From: Eledone cirrhosa
Taxonomy: Eukaryota; Mollusca; Cephalopoda; Octopoda; Eledonidae
Assembly (NCBI GenBank): GCA_964016885.1
Contig: OZ024746.1
Location: 100,548,089-100,612,088, forward strand
DNA length: 64,000 nucleotides
Reading direction: 5' to 3'
Made by a program: the position numbers and the translations under genes. Below, in pieces: positions 45,845 to 56,105 of the stretch. The notes under the pieces are model-generated. The model saw nothing but the letters and a program-made list of their open reading frames with translations, was not told the DNA's origin and searched no databases. Every line of letters begins with the position of its first letter. Position 1 is the first letter of the stretch.

Positions 45845-46790
45845 TAATGATTTCTTTATTTACCATAAAGAAAAACATTATGATGGCACAGGACAGAAAC
45901 ATAGTGTATGTATATGTGTGTGTGTGTGGGGGGGGGGGGGGGTATGTGCGCGTGTGTGTATGTGTATATGTGTGTGGGTGTGTTGGTAAACAAATTTAAC
46001 AATGTTAAAAAAGAAAGATAATAAAAATTAAAACAAAGGAGTTTCCTCAATAAGGAGGAGATGTTTGAAAGTAACTCATGGAAAAAACCTCATAAAACCA
46101 TGGGTACCCTGATCTCTAGGGTTAGTGCCATGTTCCAGTTGTTCTCAAATCTACAGGCTCATAGTCAGAGTAGGCCATGCTTGCCTCTCTCACCCACCTT
46201 TCAACTGATTTTCCTCTTCAAGTGAAACCTGAAAAATCAAGGCTTCGCCTAAGAGGAAAGTGTTTGTTTTCAAACCTTTCAAGCATGTCCACTATTGTAC
46301 CTCATTTGCCATGGCCACCAGACAGATAAAAACAGGCTGCCTTTCCTGACTAAAGGACGGTGGCAGGACAATCTTCAAAATGGACTCAGCTGATAGCCAG
46401 ATTTGTCCCACATGCGACAGCAGGTGTTCAACATAAACCCACAAATCAGCAATGCTCTGACATTGGACGATTGCATGCAGGATGGTTTCATTGCCCTGTG
46501 AACATCTCGGACAGGCCCGGCTGATGGCACTTCCATGCCTGTAGAGTTTATCTCGAATTGGCAAAGCTCCTCAGTGCCATTACCATGCCAGGGATTTCTG
46601 GAAATCATCCATGGGCCCTGGACTGAAAGTTCTACTGAAAAGAGTGACTAGTTGATTTTCATCAATGCCTAGAGTTTCCTCAAGAATGTTGTCACTTTCT
46701 TCTGCCACTAATTCTCTATAGAAAGCCAAGTTGCAGTTTCCACCGACTATACTGCCTGATTGGCAGAGGGCTGTGAACACCTAAAGATAT
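45845..46790 (-). pseudogene. LINE-Z ORF2 C-terminal end
   Basis: In reverse the frame at 46292-46564 encodes LYRHGSAISRACPRCSQGNE, TILHAIVQCQSIADLWVYV and LLSHVGQIWL, i.e. the CPRC...HAIVQC zinc-finger region that follows the RT in several non-LTR retrotransposons. Downstream stops lead to a 3' end GGTAAATAAAGAAATC followed by (ATT)n at 45836. A TG/G tract (45913-45980) has expanded in its 3' UTR. The tail matches the element at 49161. Confidence 0.8.
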
Positions 46791-46867
46791 TTCAGTGTCC
46801 AAGATTTCTCCTTCGGTCTCTGCTTGACTAGGACTGCAGCTCCGTTTAGGGGACGAGCTGGGGGAAA

Positions 46868-47600
46868 ATGCGTCAATTTATCCCTCTTATACTCAGTTTT
46901 TCTCTCAACTCATCTATGCTTGGTCATTCACACACATTGACATTGCACATCCAACGGAGCATGCTTGCTTCATTTCTCTCCAGCTGTTGCAGATTCTCCA
47001 CAGTTGCTGCCCATGTCTCACTACCATGCAGCATCATGCATCTCACACAGGCATCATATAACTGGCCTTTCGTTCGTAGGGAGAAACCCTTCATTGTAGC
47101 AGAGGAAGCAGCTCCCTAAACTTCTTGCAACCCATACTTTTTCTACATACTATGGCCTCGGAACACTCTCCTCCCTTGCTAATCTGATCACTTAGGTACC
47201 GGAAGCTATCAACCACCTCTATAGATCCTACCTGCATTTGAAAAATGTGTCTATCACTTGGACTTCTACTGTCAAATTTCCATGATGGAATCAGAGCTTT
47301 GTCCACTTTTCTACTTATCAACGCAAGGTTCACTCTCATTCCTCTTGATTCCAACTGCTGTTTCCATAGCCAGAATTTATTCTCTAGCTCTTCTACTGAT
47401 TCTGATATAAGAACCAGATTATCAGTATATAGGAGTTCCCAGGGGCAGCCAGTCTTAAACTCCTCTGTTATGGCTTGGGGGACAATAATGAACAAGAGAG
47501 GTACGAGGATCGAACCCTGATGTACTCATACTTGTGTCTAGAACTCCCCACTAAACTCCATTCCTACCATCACTTTACTGACAGCACATAGCTTGCACTG
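46868..47600 (-). pseudogene. LINE-K RT fragment
   Basis: The reverse frame 47091-47495 reads TEEFKTGCPWELLYTDNLVL, ISESVEELENKFWLWKQQLE, SRGMRVNLA and GSIEVVDSFRYLSDQISKGG. Catalytic YADDL has become YTDNL. The 3' part continues to 46868 and the 5' side is cut off where the satellite starts at 47604. Confidence 0.85.
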
Positions 47601-47603
47601 TCC

Positions 47604-49160
47604 TATAGAGTAATGTAAATGTTATGTGAGGTATTATGTGAGGTAAACCTTTACTGTGAAAATGCAATAGTATATATAGAGTAATGTAAATGTTATGTGA
47701 GGTATTATGTGAGGTAAACCTTTACTGTGAAAATGCAATAGTATATATAGAGTAATGTAAATGTTATGTGAGATATTATGTGAGGTAAAGCCTTTACTGT
47801 GAAAATACAATAGTATATATAGAGTAATGTAAATGTTATGTGAGGTTATATGTGAGGTAAAGCCTTTACTGTGAAAATACAATAGTATATATAGAGTAAT
47901 GTAAATGTTATGTGAGATATTATGTGAGGTAAAGCCTTTACTGTGACAATACAATAGTATATATAGAGTAATATAAATGTTATGTGAGATATTATGTGAG
48001 GTAAACCTTTACTGTGAAAATACAATGGTATTTATAGAGTAATGTAAATGTTATGTGAGGTAAAGCCTTTACTGTGAAAATACAATAGTATATATAGAGT
48101 AATGTAAATGTTATGTGAGATATTATGTGAGGTAAAGCCTTTACTGTGAAAATACAATAGTATATATAGAGTAATGTAAATGTTATGTGAGATATTATGT
48201 GAGGTAAAACCTTTACTGTGAAAATACAATTGTATATATAGAGTAATGTAAATGTTATGTGAGATATTATGTGAGGTAAACCTTTACTGTGAAAATACAA
48301 TGGTATTTATAGAGTAATGTAAATGTTATGTGAGGTTATATGTGAGGTAAAGCCTTTACTGTGAAAATACAATAGTATATATAGAGTAATGTAAATGTTA
48401 TGTGAGATATTATGTGAGGTAAAGCCTTTACTGTGAAAATACAATAGTATATATAGAGTAATGTAAATGTTATGTGAGATATTATGTGAGGTAAAACCTT
48501 TACTGTGAAAATACAATTGTATATATAGAGTAATGTAAATGTTATGTGAGATATTATGTGAGGTAAACCTTTACTGTGAAAATACAATGGTATTTATAGA
48601 GTAATGTAAATGTTATGTGAGGTTATATGTGAGGTAAAGCCTTTACTGTGAAAATACAATAGTATATATAGAGTAATGTAAATGTTATGTGAGATATTAT
48701 GTGAGGTAAAGCCTTTACTGTGAAAATACAATAGTATATATAGAGTAATGTAAATGTTATGTGAGATATTATGTGAGGTAAACCTTTACTGTGAAAATAC
48801 AATGGTATTTATAGAGTAATGTAAATGTTATGTGAGATATTATGTGAGGTAAAGCCTTTACTGTGAAAATACAATAGTATATATAGAGTAATGTAAATGT
48901 TATGTGAGATATTATGTGAGGTAAACCTTTACTGTGAAAGTATAATAGTATATATAGAGTAATGTAAATGTTGTGTGAGGTAAAGCCTTTACCGTGAAAA
49001 TACAATAGTATATATAGTGTAATGTAAATGTTATGTGAGATATGTGAGGTAAAGCCTTTACTGTGAAAATACAATTGTATTTATAGAGTAATGTAAATGT
49101 TATGTGAGATTTTATGTGAGGTAAAGCCTTTACTGTGAAAATACAATTGTATTTATAGAG
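47604..49160. repeat. 71-72-bp satellite array derived from TTAA-MITE
   Basis: About 22 units of the form TATAGAGTAATGTAAATGTT ... ATTATGTGAGGTAAAGCC, then TTTACTGTGAAAATACAATA. TATAGAG starts at 47604, 47675, 47746 and 47818 set the period; some units lack the GATATTATGT segment. The 49 bases from AAAGCCTTTACTG to AATGTAAATG differ by one base from the reverse complement of the MITE at 26560. Open frames here (YITLYILLYFHSKG) are repeat artefacts. Confidence 0.95.
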
Positions 49161-49398
49161 TGGTTTCTTTATTTGCCACTAGGGCACAAAAGGTAGGGAC
49201 AGATACAAGGGGGGAAGTTTACATATAATTAACGAGTACAAAAATATAACAATGAAATAACAACAACAAACGAAGTCCTCAATAGGGAGGGGGCATTAAC
49301 ATGGGTCGCACACACCCCGGAAAAAATGTGCAACCCTTCTCTTCAGGAGCACAAAGAGTAGGTGCTTCCCTCGTCTCCTCTTTTTCCTCTTCTTTCAC

Positions 49399-49803
49399 CT
49401 ACAGGCTGATATAGAGAGAAGACCCATTCACTCTGGCCATTCTCCCTACTTTCACCCACCTTTCATAAAACTTGCTGGGGTAGAGCACCTCTCTCTCCAT
49501 TCTGATCCTTTTTACAGGTTGGAAGGGTCCCCCCTCTTCGTCACTAGGTGCCGTTTCAGCTGGGTCCTCGTCCGTGCTGTCGGGTAGTGGTGTATTTTGG
49601 GGTTTTGTTGTGTTTGTGTGTGTTTTTGGAGTTGTTTTGGGTGGGGCCGTGTCTTGTGTTGTTTTTCCGTGTTGTTTTTGTTGTTGTGGTGGTGGTGGTG
49701 GTGGTGGCGGTGGTGGTGTGTGGGGTTTAGGCAAAAGAGCCCTTTTTTTGTCAATTGAGGACAGGCAGCCCTTAGATGACCCCTGCTTGAAAAGTAGTAA
49801 CAT
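49399..49803 (-). pseudogene. ORF1 C-terminal part of LINE-Z, out of frame
   Basis: The frame reads LLLFKQGSSKGCLSSIDKKR, a poly-Pro run (ten), Gln/Lys/Thr-rich spacer, DSTDEDPAETAPSDEEGGPF and YPSKFYERWVKVGRMARVNG. FKQGxxKGC looks like a decayed zinc knuckle (CxxC and His sites lost). KFYERWVKVGRMA has a counterpart just before the 3' UTR in the LINE-Z copy at 46200. Confidence 0.5.
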
Positions 49804-49844
49804 ATGGGCCTCCTACCCTCGGCTGAAATGTATATAAATGTTTC

Positions 49845-50717
49845 TCAATCGAGGGACACCCTCTGTGGTATTATAGCTATTCGTTCTGGTCTCATTTGGA
49901 CCAGAACCTCCACGCTCAAACCGCCGAAAACGTCTGTGGTGACTTCTCCTACTGAGAGGATTCCGTCCTCGTCTTCTAAAAATCCTGTTAGTACCCAGGA
50001 AATGCATGCATTTGGCCGGATTCCGGAGACTCTTATTTTCTGCGTTCTTTTCCCTAAATATGTGGGGAAAAATGTGTGTAGCTTGGAAACAATTGGCGCC
50101 ACAGAGTATTTCCTGGCCGTCAATTGATCCTTTATTAGCACCGTTATATTCCCATAGAGTGGCCCTTTTTGTATGAACGATATATCACTCCACACATTTT
50201 TTAGGACCAGCTCAATTTCTTTTTGGGATAATTGAGCTGGTTTCCTTTTTATGTTGGAAATTGTTCTGAAAGATATCGTTCTTAGTGTCGTGTCTCTTTT
50301 GATTTCTTGTGGGGAGGTGAGTGTGAAGTCTCCTCCTTCTTTGAAAGTTACATACTGTTTTGCTTCCTTCATCTTTTCTCTCAGAGTTGTAATGTCCAGT
50401 TGCTTGCAGGTCTGTGTTTTCCGGACCGCCTGTGCAAAGGAGGCACCAGTAGTGGGTTCGCTTTGTTTGGTGTTATCGTTATTTTTTCCTTGGTTGGTGT
50501 TGTGACTATTGCTGTCATTGTTGTTTTTGTCTGCGTTTATGTGACTTTCTGGGTTTTCACCCATTTTTACAAATTTTTCTTTTAATTCCGTGTTCCATGT
50601 TTCTTTTGCAGAAGTGAGGAGGGAAGACTTAGAGCCTTGTGCTTCTAGCTTCTCTGTATCACCTTTCTTAGGGGGCGTGGCTTTCTCGTTAGGATGAGAT
50701 GTGAAAATTCCGTCCAT
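49845..50717 (-). CDS. ORF1 (gag-like) of LINE-Z
   Basis: A 290-residue frame begins MDGIFTSHPNEKATPP. An Asn/Lys-rich low-complexity stretch spans residues 60-90, and SFAQAVRKTQTCKQL follows. The folded part includes WSDISFIQKGPLYGNITVLI, SVAPIVSKLHTFFPTYLGKR and RVSGIRPNACISWVLTGFLE, ending with EVLVQMRPERIAIIPQRVSL. This resembles ORF1/gag-like proteins of invertebrate non-LTR elements, RNA-binding chaperones that package the element RNA. A stop after 49845 precedes NIYIHFSRG in another frame, so the product is split from its C-terminal part. Assignment is by pattern, not by search. Confidence 0.65.
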   Translation of the reverse strand: MDGIFTSHPNEKATPPKKGDTEKLEAQGSKSSLLTSAKETWNTELKEKFVKMGENPESHINADKNNNDSNSHNTNQGKNNDNTKQSEPTTGASFAQAVRKTQTCKQLDITTLREKMKEAKQYVTFKEGGDFTLTSPQEIKRDTTLRTISFRTISNIKRKPAQLSQKEIELVLKNVWSDISFIQKGPLYGNITVLIKDQLTARKYSVAPIVSKLHTFFPTYLGKRTQKIRVSGIRPNACISWVLTGFLEDEDGILSVGEVTTDVFGGLSVEVLVQMRPERIAIIPQRVSLD

Positions 50718-50749
50718 TTCTATTAGTTAATAAATTTTTAACTGGAAAA

Positions 50750-50770
50750 TTCGCCCCAAAAAGGGGCGAA
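50750..50770 (-). other. Short GC-rich hairpin in LINE-Z 5' UTR
   Basis: TTCGCCCC (50750-50757) and GGGGCGAA (50763-50770) form an 8-bp perfect stem around a 5-nt loop, 33 bases upstream of the ORF1 start. GC-rich stems are rare in this AT-rich element. Confidence 0.7.
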
Positions 50771-50924
50771 AATAAATAAACTCAAAGTTTGACGACCAAG
50801 GCAAGGGGTTAATGTATATTACAGTATAAACAAATTTATCAAAACTCACTTTTGAGTAAGTAAATCCAACTCGGTAGCCGAGCTTGTTCACACACGTCAA
50901 CACACGTCTCTCGTATACGAGATA

Positions 50925-51290
50925 TTTATGTGAGATATTATGTGAGGTAAAGTCTTTACTGTGAAAATACAATAGTATATATAGAGTAATGTAAATGTTT
51001 TGTGTGATATTATGTGAGGTAAAGTCTTTACTGTGACAATATAATAGTATATATAGAGTAATGTAAATGTTATGTGTGATATTATGTGAGGTAAAGTCTT
51101 TACTGTGAAAATACAATAGTATATATAGAGTAATGTAAATGTTTTGTGTGATATTATGTGAGGTAAAGCCTTTACTGTGAAAATACAATAGTATATATAG
51201 AGTAATGTAAATGTTATGTGAGGTAAAGCCTTTACTGTGACAATACAATAGTATATATAGAGTAATGTAAATGTTATGTGAGGTATTATA
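50925..51290. repeat. Continuation of the MITE-derived satellite
   Basis: About five more units with the same 71-72-bp motif; several carry TGTGTGATATTATG, a variant not seen in the left block. Confidence 0.93.
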
Positions 51291-51294
51291 TGGC

Positions 51295-51965
51295 CGGTGC
51301 ACAGGGGCAGTAAGTAGCAAGAACCCTCAGGATACAACCACCTTCAAATGCTCAGAGGGCTCGGTTGAAGTGGTAGATAATTTCTGTTACCTGGGTGACC
51401 AAAGCAGTAGAGGGGGAGGGTATTCCGAAAGCACAGTAACCAGAGTGAGGTCGGGTTGGAGAAAATTCAGGGAGCTACTACCATTACTAACTACAAAAGG
51501 TTTTTCTCTCAAAATGAACGGCAGACTGTATAATGCATGTATACAAACAACAATGTTGCACGGCAGCGAGACCTGGGCTCTTTGTGTAGGTGTAGAGTAC
51601 CAGCTTAGATTGGAAAGAAATGAAGCCTCCCTGCTTCGCTGGATGTGCAATAGCAATATACGTGAACGGCAACGTATAAATACACTGTGTGAGAAATTAG
51701 GCTTAAGAGGGATCAGCTGTTGCAGGAGAGGAGATTGCGTTGGTATGGAGTTGTGATGTGTATGAAGGATGACAATTGTATAATAAGGTGCAGACTGCAC
51801 AAAGTCTGTGGTGTGGGCAGGCCTAGGAAGACTTGGGATGAGGTAATAAAAGCTGACCTTACACAATTATACCTCTCAAAGGCAATGACTCAGGACCACG
51901 ACCTCTGGCAGTTTTACAGAAGACACACCCTATATCATTCTCAGGATGAGGCTTATACCTAGTAG
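51295..51965 (+). pseudogene. LINE-K C-terminal third, one frameshift
   Basis: The plus strand encodes SEGSVEVVDNFCYLGDQSSR, ESTVTRVRSGWRKFRELLPL, LTTKGFSLKMNGRLYNACIQ and TTMLHGSETWALCVGVEYQL to about 51720. A shift follows, then LQERRLRWYGVVMCMKDDNC, GVGRPRKTWDEVIKADLTQL and YLSKAMTQDHDLW. It is the best-preserved LINE-K coding stretch here and shares the order of the fragments at 13155 and 42512. Confidence 0.88.
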
Positions 51966-52269
51966 GCAACACCTTCCTTGACCTTCTATCTCCTCTCATT
52001 CACCTCCATTAGCAGTAACCATACCTTCCCCTACTACTCTGTCCACATTTACCCCAAGCTTCCTCCACCCTGATCTTTTTGTATACACAATACATAGGAA
52101 AACGGAAACAAAAAAAAACCAGATATTTTATTTATCTCGTTAACAAGTGTGCTAAACTTACGCAGCATATCTATTTGTTTACCTTTTGCTCTACTGTATG
52201 GATGGACAGAGAGAACAAATTTGCTATTGTGACACCCATGGATGAAGTGTGTGATAAAACTGGCCGATG

Positions 52270-52756
52270 TTCCAAAATAGAACATTGCCCAGAAAATCGC
52301 ATCGGCGTTTCTTTGAGGCTCAGCCTCCGGATCTGCGAGCCACACCAGTGTCGCCGCGGATCCACCGTGGACTCTTTCGGCCTCCATCCGCTTTCCTGTC
52401 GCCAAAGTGCCAGCCGCCTTACACGCCATGCTGCCCTCAACGAGGTCATAAAGCATGGCTTGGACGCTGCAGGTTTCACTTCCCAGCTCGAGCCGATGGG
52501 GCTGGACCGAGGAGACGGCAAAAGGCCAGATGACATGACCATCTTCCCATTCCACGGTGGCAAACCCTTCGTCTGGGATGCTACTTGCACTGACACTTTC
52601 TGCAGCCGCAAGCTGTTGCAGTCTGCGACTAACCCAGGTTCTACTGCACATCCGGCTGAGGAGGCCAAACTCCTCAAATACCGGTCACTCTCCGACAGAT
52701 TTGCGGTGGTACCCTTGGCAGTGGAGACTTCTGGTGTCCTTGGCTCTAGGGCTACC
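52270..52756 (+). pseudogene. RLE-LINE-1 endonuclease C-terminus, first part
   Basis: The open frame (upstream stretch from 52079 is of doubtful origin) holds RIGVSLRLSLRICEPHQC and FGLHPLSC, a C-x4-C...H-x3-C zinc-like motif. Then come DRGDGKRPDDMTIFPFHGG, PFVWDATCTDTF and EEAKLLKYRSL. The PD...D...KxxKY spacing fits the restriction-like endonuclease of R2/R4/NeSL-type retrotransposons, with the zinc motif just upstream as in R2. PLAVETSGVLGSRAT is followed by the LTR insertion. The reading frame itself is intact up to that point. Confidence 0.75.
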
Positions 52757-53433
52757 TGTAGCGAAATCTGTCCGCGCCTTGAACTTTGGGTGATACCTAA
52801 AGATCAAATTCTAGGTCACACATTTATTGTGTTAACAGGTAGACGCGTTGGCTGTCCCCTCAAGGTGGGGAACAGGAAGCGATAGTTATATAAAGCCTGT
52901 GCTATCATCCCACTCAAGGAGATACATCGGAGCATTTACACCTATAACAAGCTATGTAAGGATTTACTGCTATTCAACAGACCCCATGAGGTCTACAGAT
53001 ACACCCAGAGCGATTGGAACCCTACTACTACAGAACACAAATGTGGAAGATTCACCGCTGTCTGCAACCCTCGGTAGTTCAGTTACTACAGACCATTCAG
53101 AGATATACATACCATATCTCTCAACTACTACCACGGACTCCAAATTCCAACAACAACAACAATTATCTATCGCTCGCTGTTTTCACACCAACAACAACAA
53201 CAGACTACAACAGCCTCACATCAGAAACAATAACAACATTAACAACTCTTAGTAACTGTTTTATATGTACTTTTTAATTGATTCACGTGTAGTAAACTAT
53301 ATATAACCAAATCATTTATTCTTAATATTCCTATATTCTTTATATTCTTATTATTACATCTAACAACTTTGTTATAAACATTTCTAATAACCACATATAA
53401 TCATTCTAACTTTTTATTATACCCTTCGTTAAA
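52757..53433. mobile_element. Solo LTR with TACC target duplication
   Basis: It opens TGTAGCGAAATCTGTCC and closes TTCGTTAAA, a decayed inverted match to TGTAGCGAA. TACC flanks it at 52753-52756 and 53434-53437. It contains TTATATAAAG (52886-52895), a plausible TATA box. The empty-site arrangement is seen at 41118-41235. No internal retroviral-type genes are present. Confidence 0.7.
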
Positions 53434-53437
53434 TACC

Positions 53438-53671
53438 TTCCTACTCACCATCATAGGCGCTGAGCTGGCCAGCTGTAGGTGTGAGACCAACGAGTTGGAG
53501 TGGCTTTTCCAGTGCGTCTCCCTTGCCGTCCTCCGGGAAAGTGCCTTCTCCATTCTGTCCGAAGTAATTGCCATTGGTGTTTCAGAAGACATAGCTGATC
53601 TTCAGGCATTTGCTGTCAGCTCATCCAAAGACCTAGGTTGTGCTTCCCCGAAGGGTGCTCTCTGCCTTGGC
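53438..53671 (+). pseudogene. RLE-LINE-1 C-terminus, second part
   Basis: Reading continues in frame after the LTR: LLTIIGAELASCRCETNELE, WLFQCVSLAVLRESAFSILS and EVIAIGVSEDIADLQAFAV, stop near 53671. It matches the layout of the uninterrupted fragment at 41118. Confidence 0.75.
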
Positions 53672-53751
53672 TGACCAGGTCCAAAACCCAGACTAATTAG
53701 GCTATCTTACTGAGGCATGTTCATACCATTTAGCCTCTGATAAAGCTAGGC

Positions 53752-53973
53752 ATGAAAATTGGATTACCTTTCGAACATGTCCTGGCCTACCACTTGCTAC
53801 GTGCTGCAGCTTCCTTAAATCGCAACCCAATACAACATGAAAGCTTCAGCCTGCATTATGATGGGAAGATATGGAAGTTTATTAAGGCTGGTAAAACATG
53901 GAAAAGAGATACCAGCTGGTCTGAGCTCCCTGAACCCATAATAGCTGACAATGAAAAAACTGTGGCAAGCTGA
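53752..53973 (+). other. Open frame of unknown origin before a LINE endonuclease
   Basis: A 73-codon frame reads MKIGLPFEHVLAYHLLRAAA, SLNRNPIQHESFSLHYDGKI and WKFIKAGKTWKRDTSWSELP. Not recognised. It directly precedes endonuclease sequence at 53985 and may be the N-terminal region of that element. Confidence 0.3.
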
Positions 53974-53984
53974 ATAAGAACAAC

Positions 53985-54525
53985 TTGCCATCCCCTATAC
54001 ATCATCATAAACTGAAATCAAGGTACAAATTGTTGTCCTTAAATGCTCATAGTTTGTGTAACAAATTACATCTTTTTGATTCTTACGTCAAAAGTATCGA
54101 CCCTGATTTCCTTACAGTCATGGAAACATGGGCACATTCCTTACTCTGTGATAGGGTTTTCAGTATAGCTGGCTACAACTTATTTGTAGTGCAAAGTACA
54201 AATGATTTCCTTGAGCTAGTGCTGGACTCGAACTAGTCCCAAGTAGTCACCTGCCCAACAAGAGGTGACAACACTTTGGATCTACTCTTTACCACTACTC
54301 CTGAAACAGTTATTAGTGTTACTACTGAAGAACCTTTAGGTGATTCTGATCATGCTATGATCATTGCCAATCTGTCTCTTTTAGGCAGTAACAAAAACCT
54401 ATTTAAACCTGTATATAGCTATGGTGCGGCCACACCTAGAATTTGCATCACCAGTCTAGAACCCCATCTTGCTCAGAACATTGACATCCTGGAAACTGTT
54501 CAGAGACGTGAAACCACTTGAATAC
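53985..54525 (+). pseudogene. CR1/L2-like LINE, endonuclease and internal deletion
   Basis: YKLLSLNAHSLCNKLHLFDS and DPDFLTVMETWAHSLL are the N-terminus of an apurinic-type endonuclease. TCPTRGDNTLDLLFTTTP and EEPLGDSDHAMIIANLSLL are its C-terminus (GDSDH active-site block). RICITSLEPHLAQNIDILET then VQRRETT belongs to the far end of the RT, so most of the RT is deleted. Stops near 54236 separate the pieces. Confidence 0.78.
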
Positions 54526-54529
54526 CTTC

Positions 54530-56018
54530 CATCAGGCATCGTTAATTTGACAGTGTAATCACTACTACAACTACGATAACGACAATAGTCAATGAGACTT
54601 ACGGAACACCTTGCTCTCACTTCCACTCAGGTAAGAGAAAAAGAAAGTTAGTCGCTAGCTATTTTAGAAGATGAAAAACAAAGTAGTCGTGAGCTTTTTC
54701 GTAAATTTGAGGTACTAATATTTCAACAACTGTCTTTAACCAAACTGTTCAAGAGAAAATTATGAACTCCCGGCGCAATTTCCTTCTTTTTTTATCTTAT
54801 GTCGTCGTAGCATTTATGTTTGGAAATTCATTGCACGTGGCATTAGCTAGTAAGTTATTCAATTTTCATTAATTTATTTCACTGTTATTATTATTATTCT
54901 TTTTTTATTAACGAGATAAGATTGTAATTATGATTATTTTTATATAGGTACTTTATTTTCACTACCGACTCCAACAGTAAAAGATAAAATATCGTTAATT
55001 TATGACAACCGTGTTAATAGTTTTCAGCTTATGTGTTGTATCCTTGGTAACAGCAGTTATCATATCTGCTCTCTTTATATATTTTTTGAAATAACACGTT
55101 TTTGTGCTCCATTTTTTTTTAAAGAAAAACAGTATATATATATTTTTTTAAATGTTTGTAGTCAATTGCGAAGGGCATCTGTGTAAAGTATTTTAATTGA
55201 TAATCCCGGCCACCTTGTATAGTTTCCCACCCTAATTAATTTTACGACTTACCACATGAACTTTGTTTGGATCAACACTTTAAAAGTGGGAAAGTAACGA
55301 AACTAAACCAATCAGTCCTACCTTCGTTACTTACCTACTTTTAAAGTGTTCAATACACCAGTAATCAATATTCCCTGTTATGTGTATGGTAGAAGCATTT
55401 CGATCACCTGTAACTTAACTCTTTAAAAAACTACTATAAAACCTATAAATGGAGCAGATGAGACGATGTGTAAAAACATGTAAACATCAAGGATTCTAAG
55501 TAAATTACGAAAACATTAACAGTCTTCATCGTGTCTTACACATAATTTTTATACATCCGTGTTCTCACTCCTACCACCTATTTACAAACCATTTATTGGG
55601 AGAAGTGGATATTCTTCCACTCATTCACTCTATCACTCACACAGGTGCGTGTAATACCTAATTACTATCAAGCTCTTCCTCCTCATGCCAAATCTCCCGT
55701 GAAACAATTTCTAACTTCTGACCCTTTTTATAGTTTTATCATTGTTTCATTAAAGGAATTCAGTAGAAATTCTATTATGGTCAAAATGTATTTAAAAGCA
55801 GAAAATATAAATGAGGAGTTTTTTTTATTCATGTTTGTTTTAAAGTTCTATAGAAATTTACGTTTTAAATATTCAGTTAATGAATTTAACAGTAGTTGTA
55901 TAAATAACATTAAAATATGTTTTAAATATATACATAAATATACATAAATCACATTACAAATGTGTAAATAACATTATAAATTTCTCGCAATTCGTTCAGG
56001 AGAACATACAAATATAAT
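54530..56018. other. Intergenic DNA; one strong hairpin, no gene
   Basis: No coding or repeat family recognised. The hairpin at 55274-55350 is listed separately. ORF-like stretches at 55645-55947 are AT-rich and without recognisable domains. Confidence 0.45.
55274..55350. other. 77-nt hairpin, 28-bp arms
   Basis: AACACTTTAAAAGTGGG with AAAGTAACGAA (55274-55301) pairs with 55323-55350 at 26 of 28 positions around a 21-nt loop that includes CCAATCAG. Size and pairing resemble a pre-miRNA or a tiny foldback element; no mature-sequence evidence is available. Confidence 0.6.
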
Positions 56019-56105
56019 TGTTTCTACTTTAGGCACAAGGCCAGCAAATACCCAGTGTATTACTGGTACTTTATTTTATCGACCCCGTAAGGATGAAAGG
56101 CAAAG
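56019..56105 (-). mobile_element. SINE-B 3' fragment with possible TSD
   Basis: ATTGTTTCTACTTTAGGCAC to GGATGAAAGGCAAAG. The flanks GAGAACATACAAATATAA occur on both sides (56000-56017 and 56105-56122), a target duplication of about 18 bp. Confidence 0.9.

Larger units (their letters stand above)
49161..50921 (-). mobile_element. LINE-Z derivative carrying only ORF1
   Basis: A 1.76-kb insertion divides the satellite. On the minus strand it has a 5' UTR, ORF1 (50717-49845, then a frame change), a second open stretch to 49399 and a 3' UTR ending CCCTAGTGGCAAATAAAG then AAACC. The LINE-Z 3' end at 45836 is similar. No RT is present, so it is non-autonomous or internally deleted. Confidence 0.75.

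Noticed and set aside
47634..49074. Repeated frames YITLYILLYFHSKGFTSH
   Set aside because: Translation of the 71-72-bp satellite; every unit gives the same string and there is no start or composition typical of a protein.
49512..50585. Plus-strand frames rich in Val, Gly and Phe, and a His-rich minus frame
   Set aside because: They are shadows of the LINE-Z ORF1 pieces on the minus strand (poly-Pro and Gln/Lys-rich codons read in other frames).
47604..51290. CRISPR-like array
   Set aside because: The units are contiguous and nearly identical without unique spacers, and the context is eukaryotic.
52049..52677. 200- and 168-codon minus-strand frames
   Set aside because: They are antisense to the plus-strand endonuclease frame, which has recognisable catalytic and zinc motifs.
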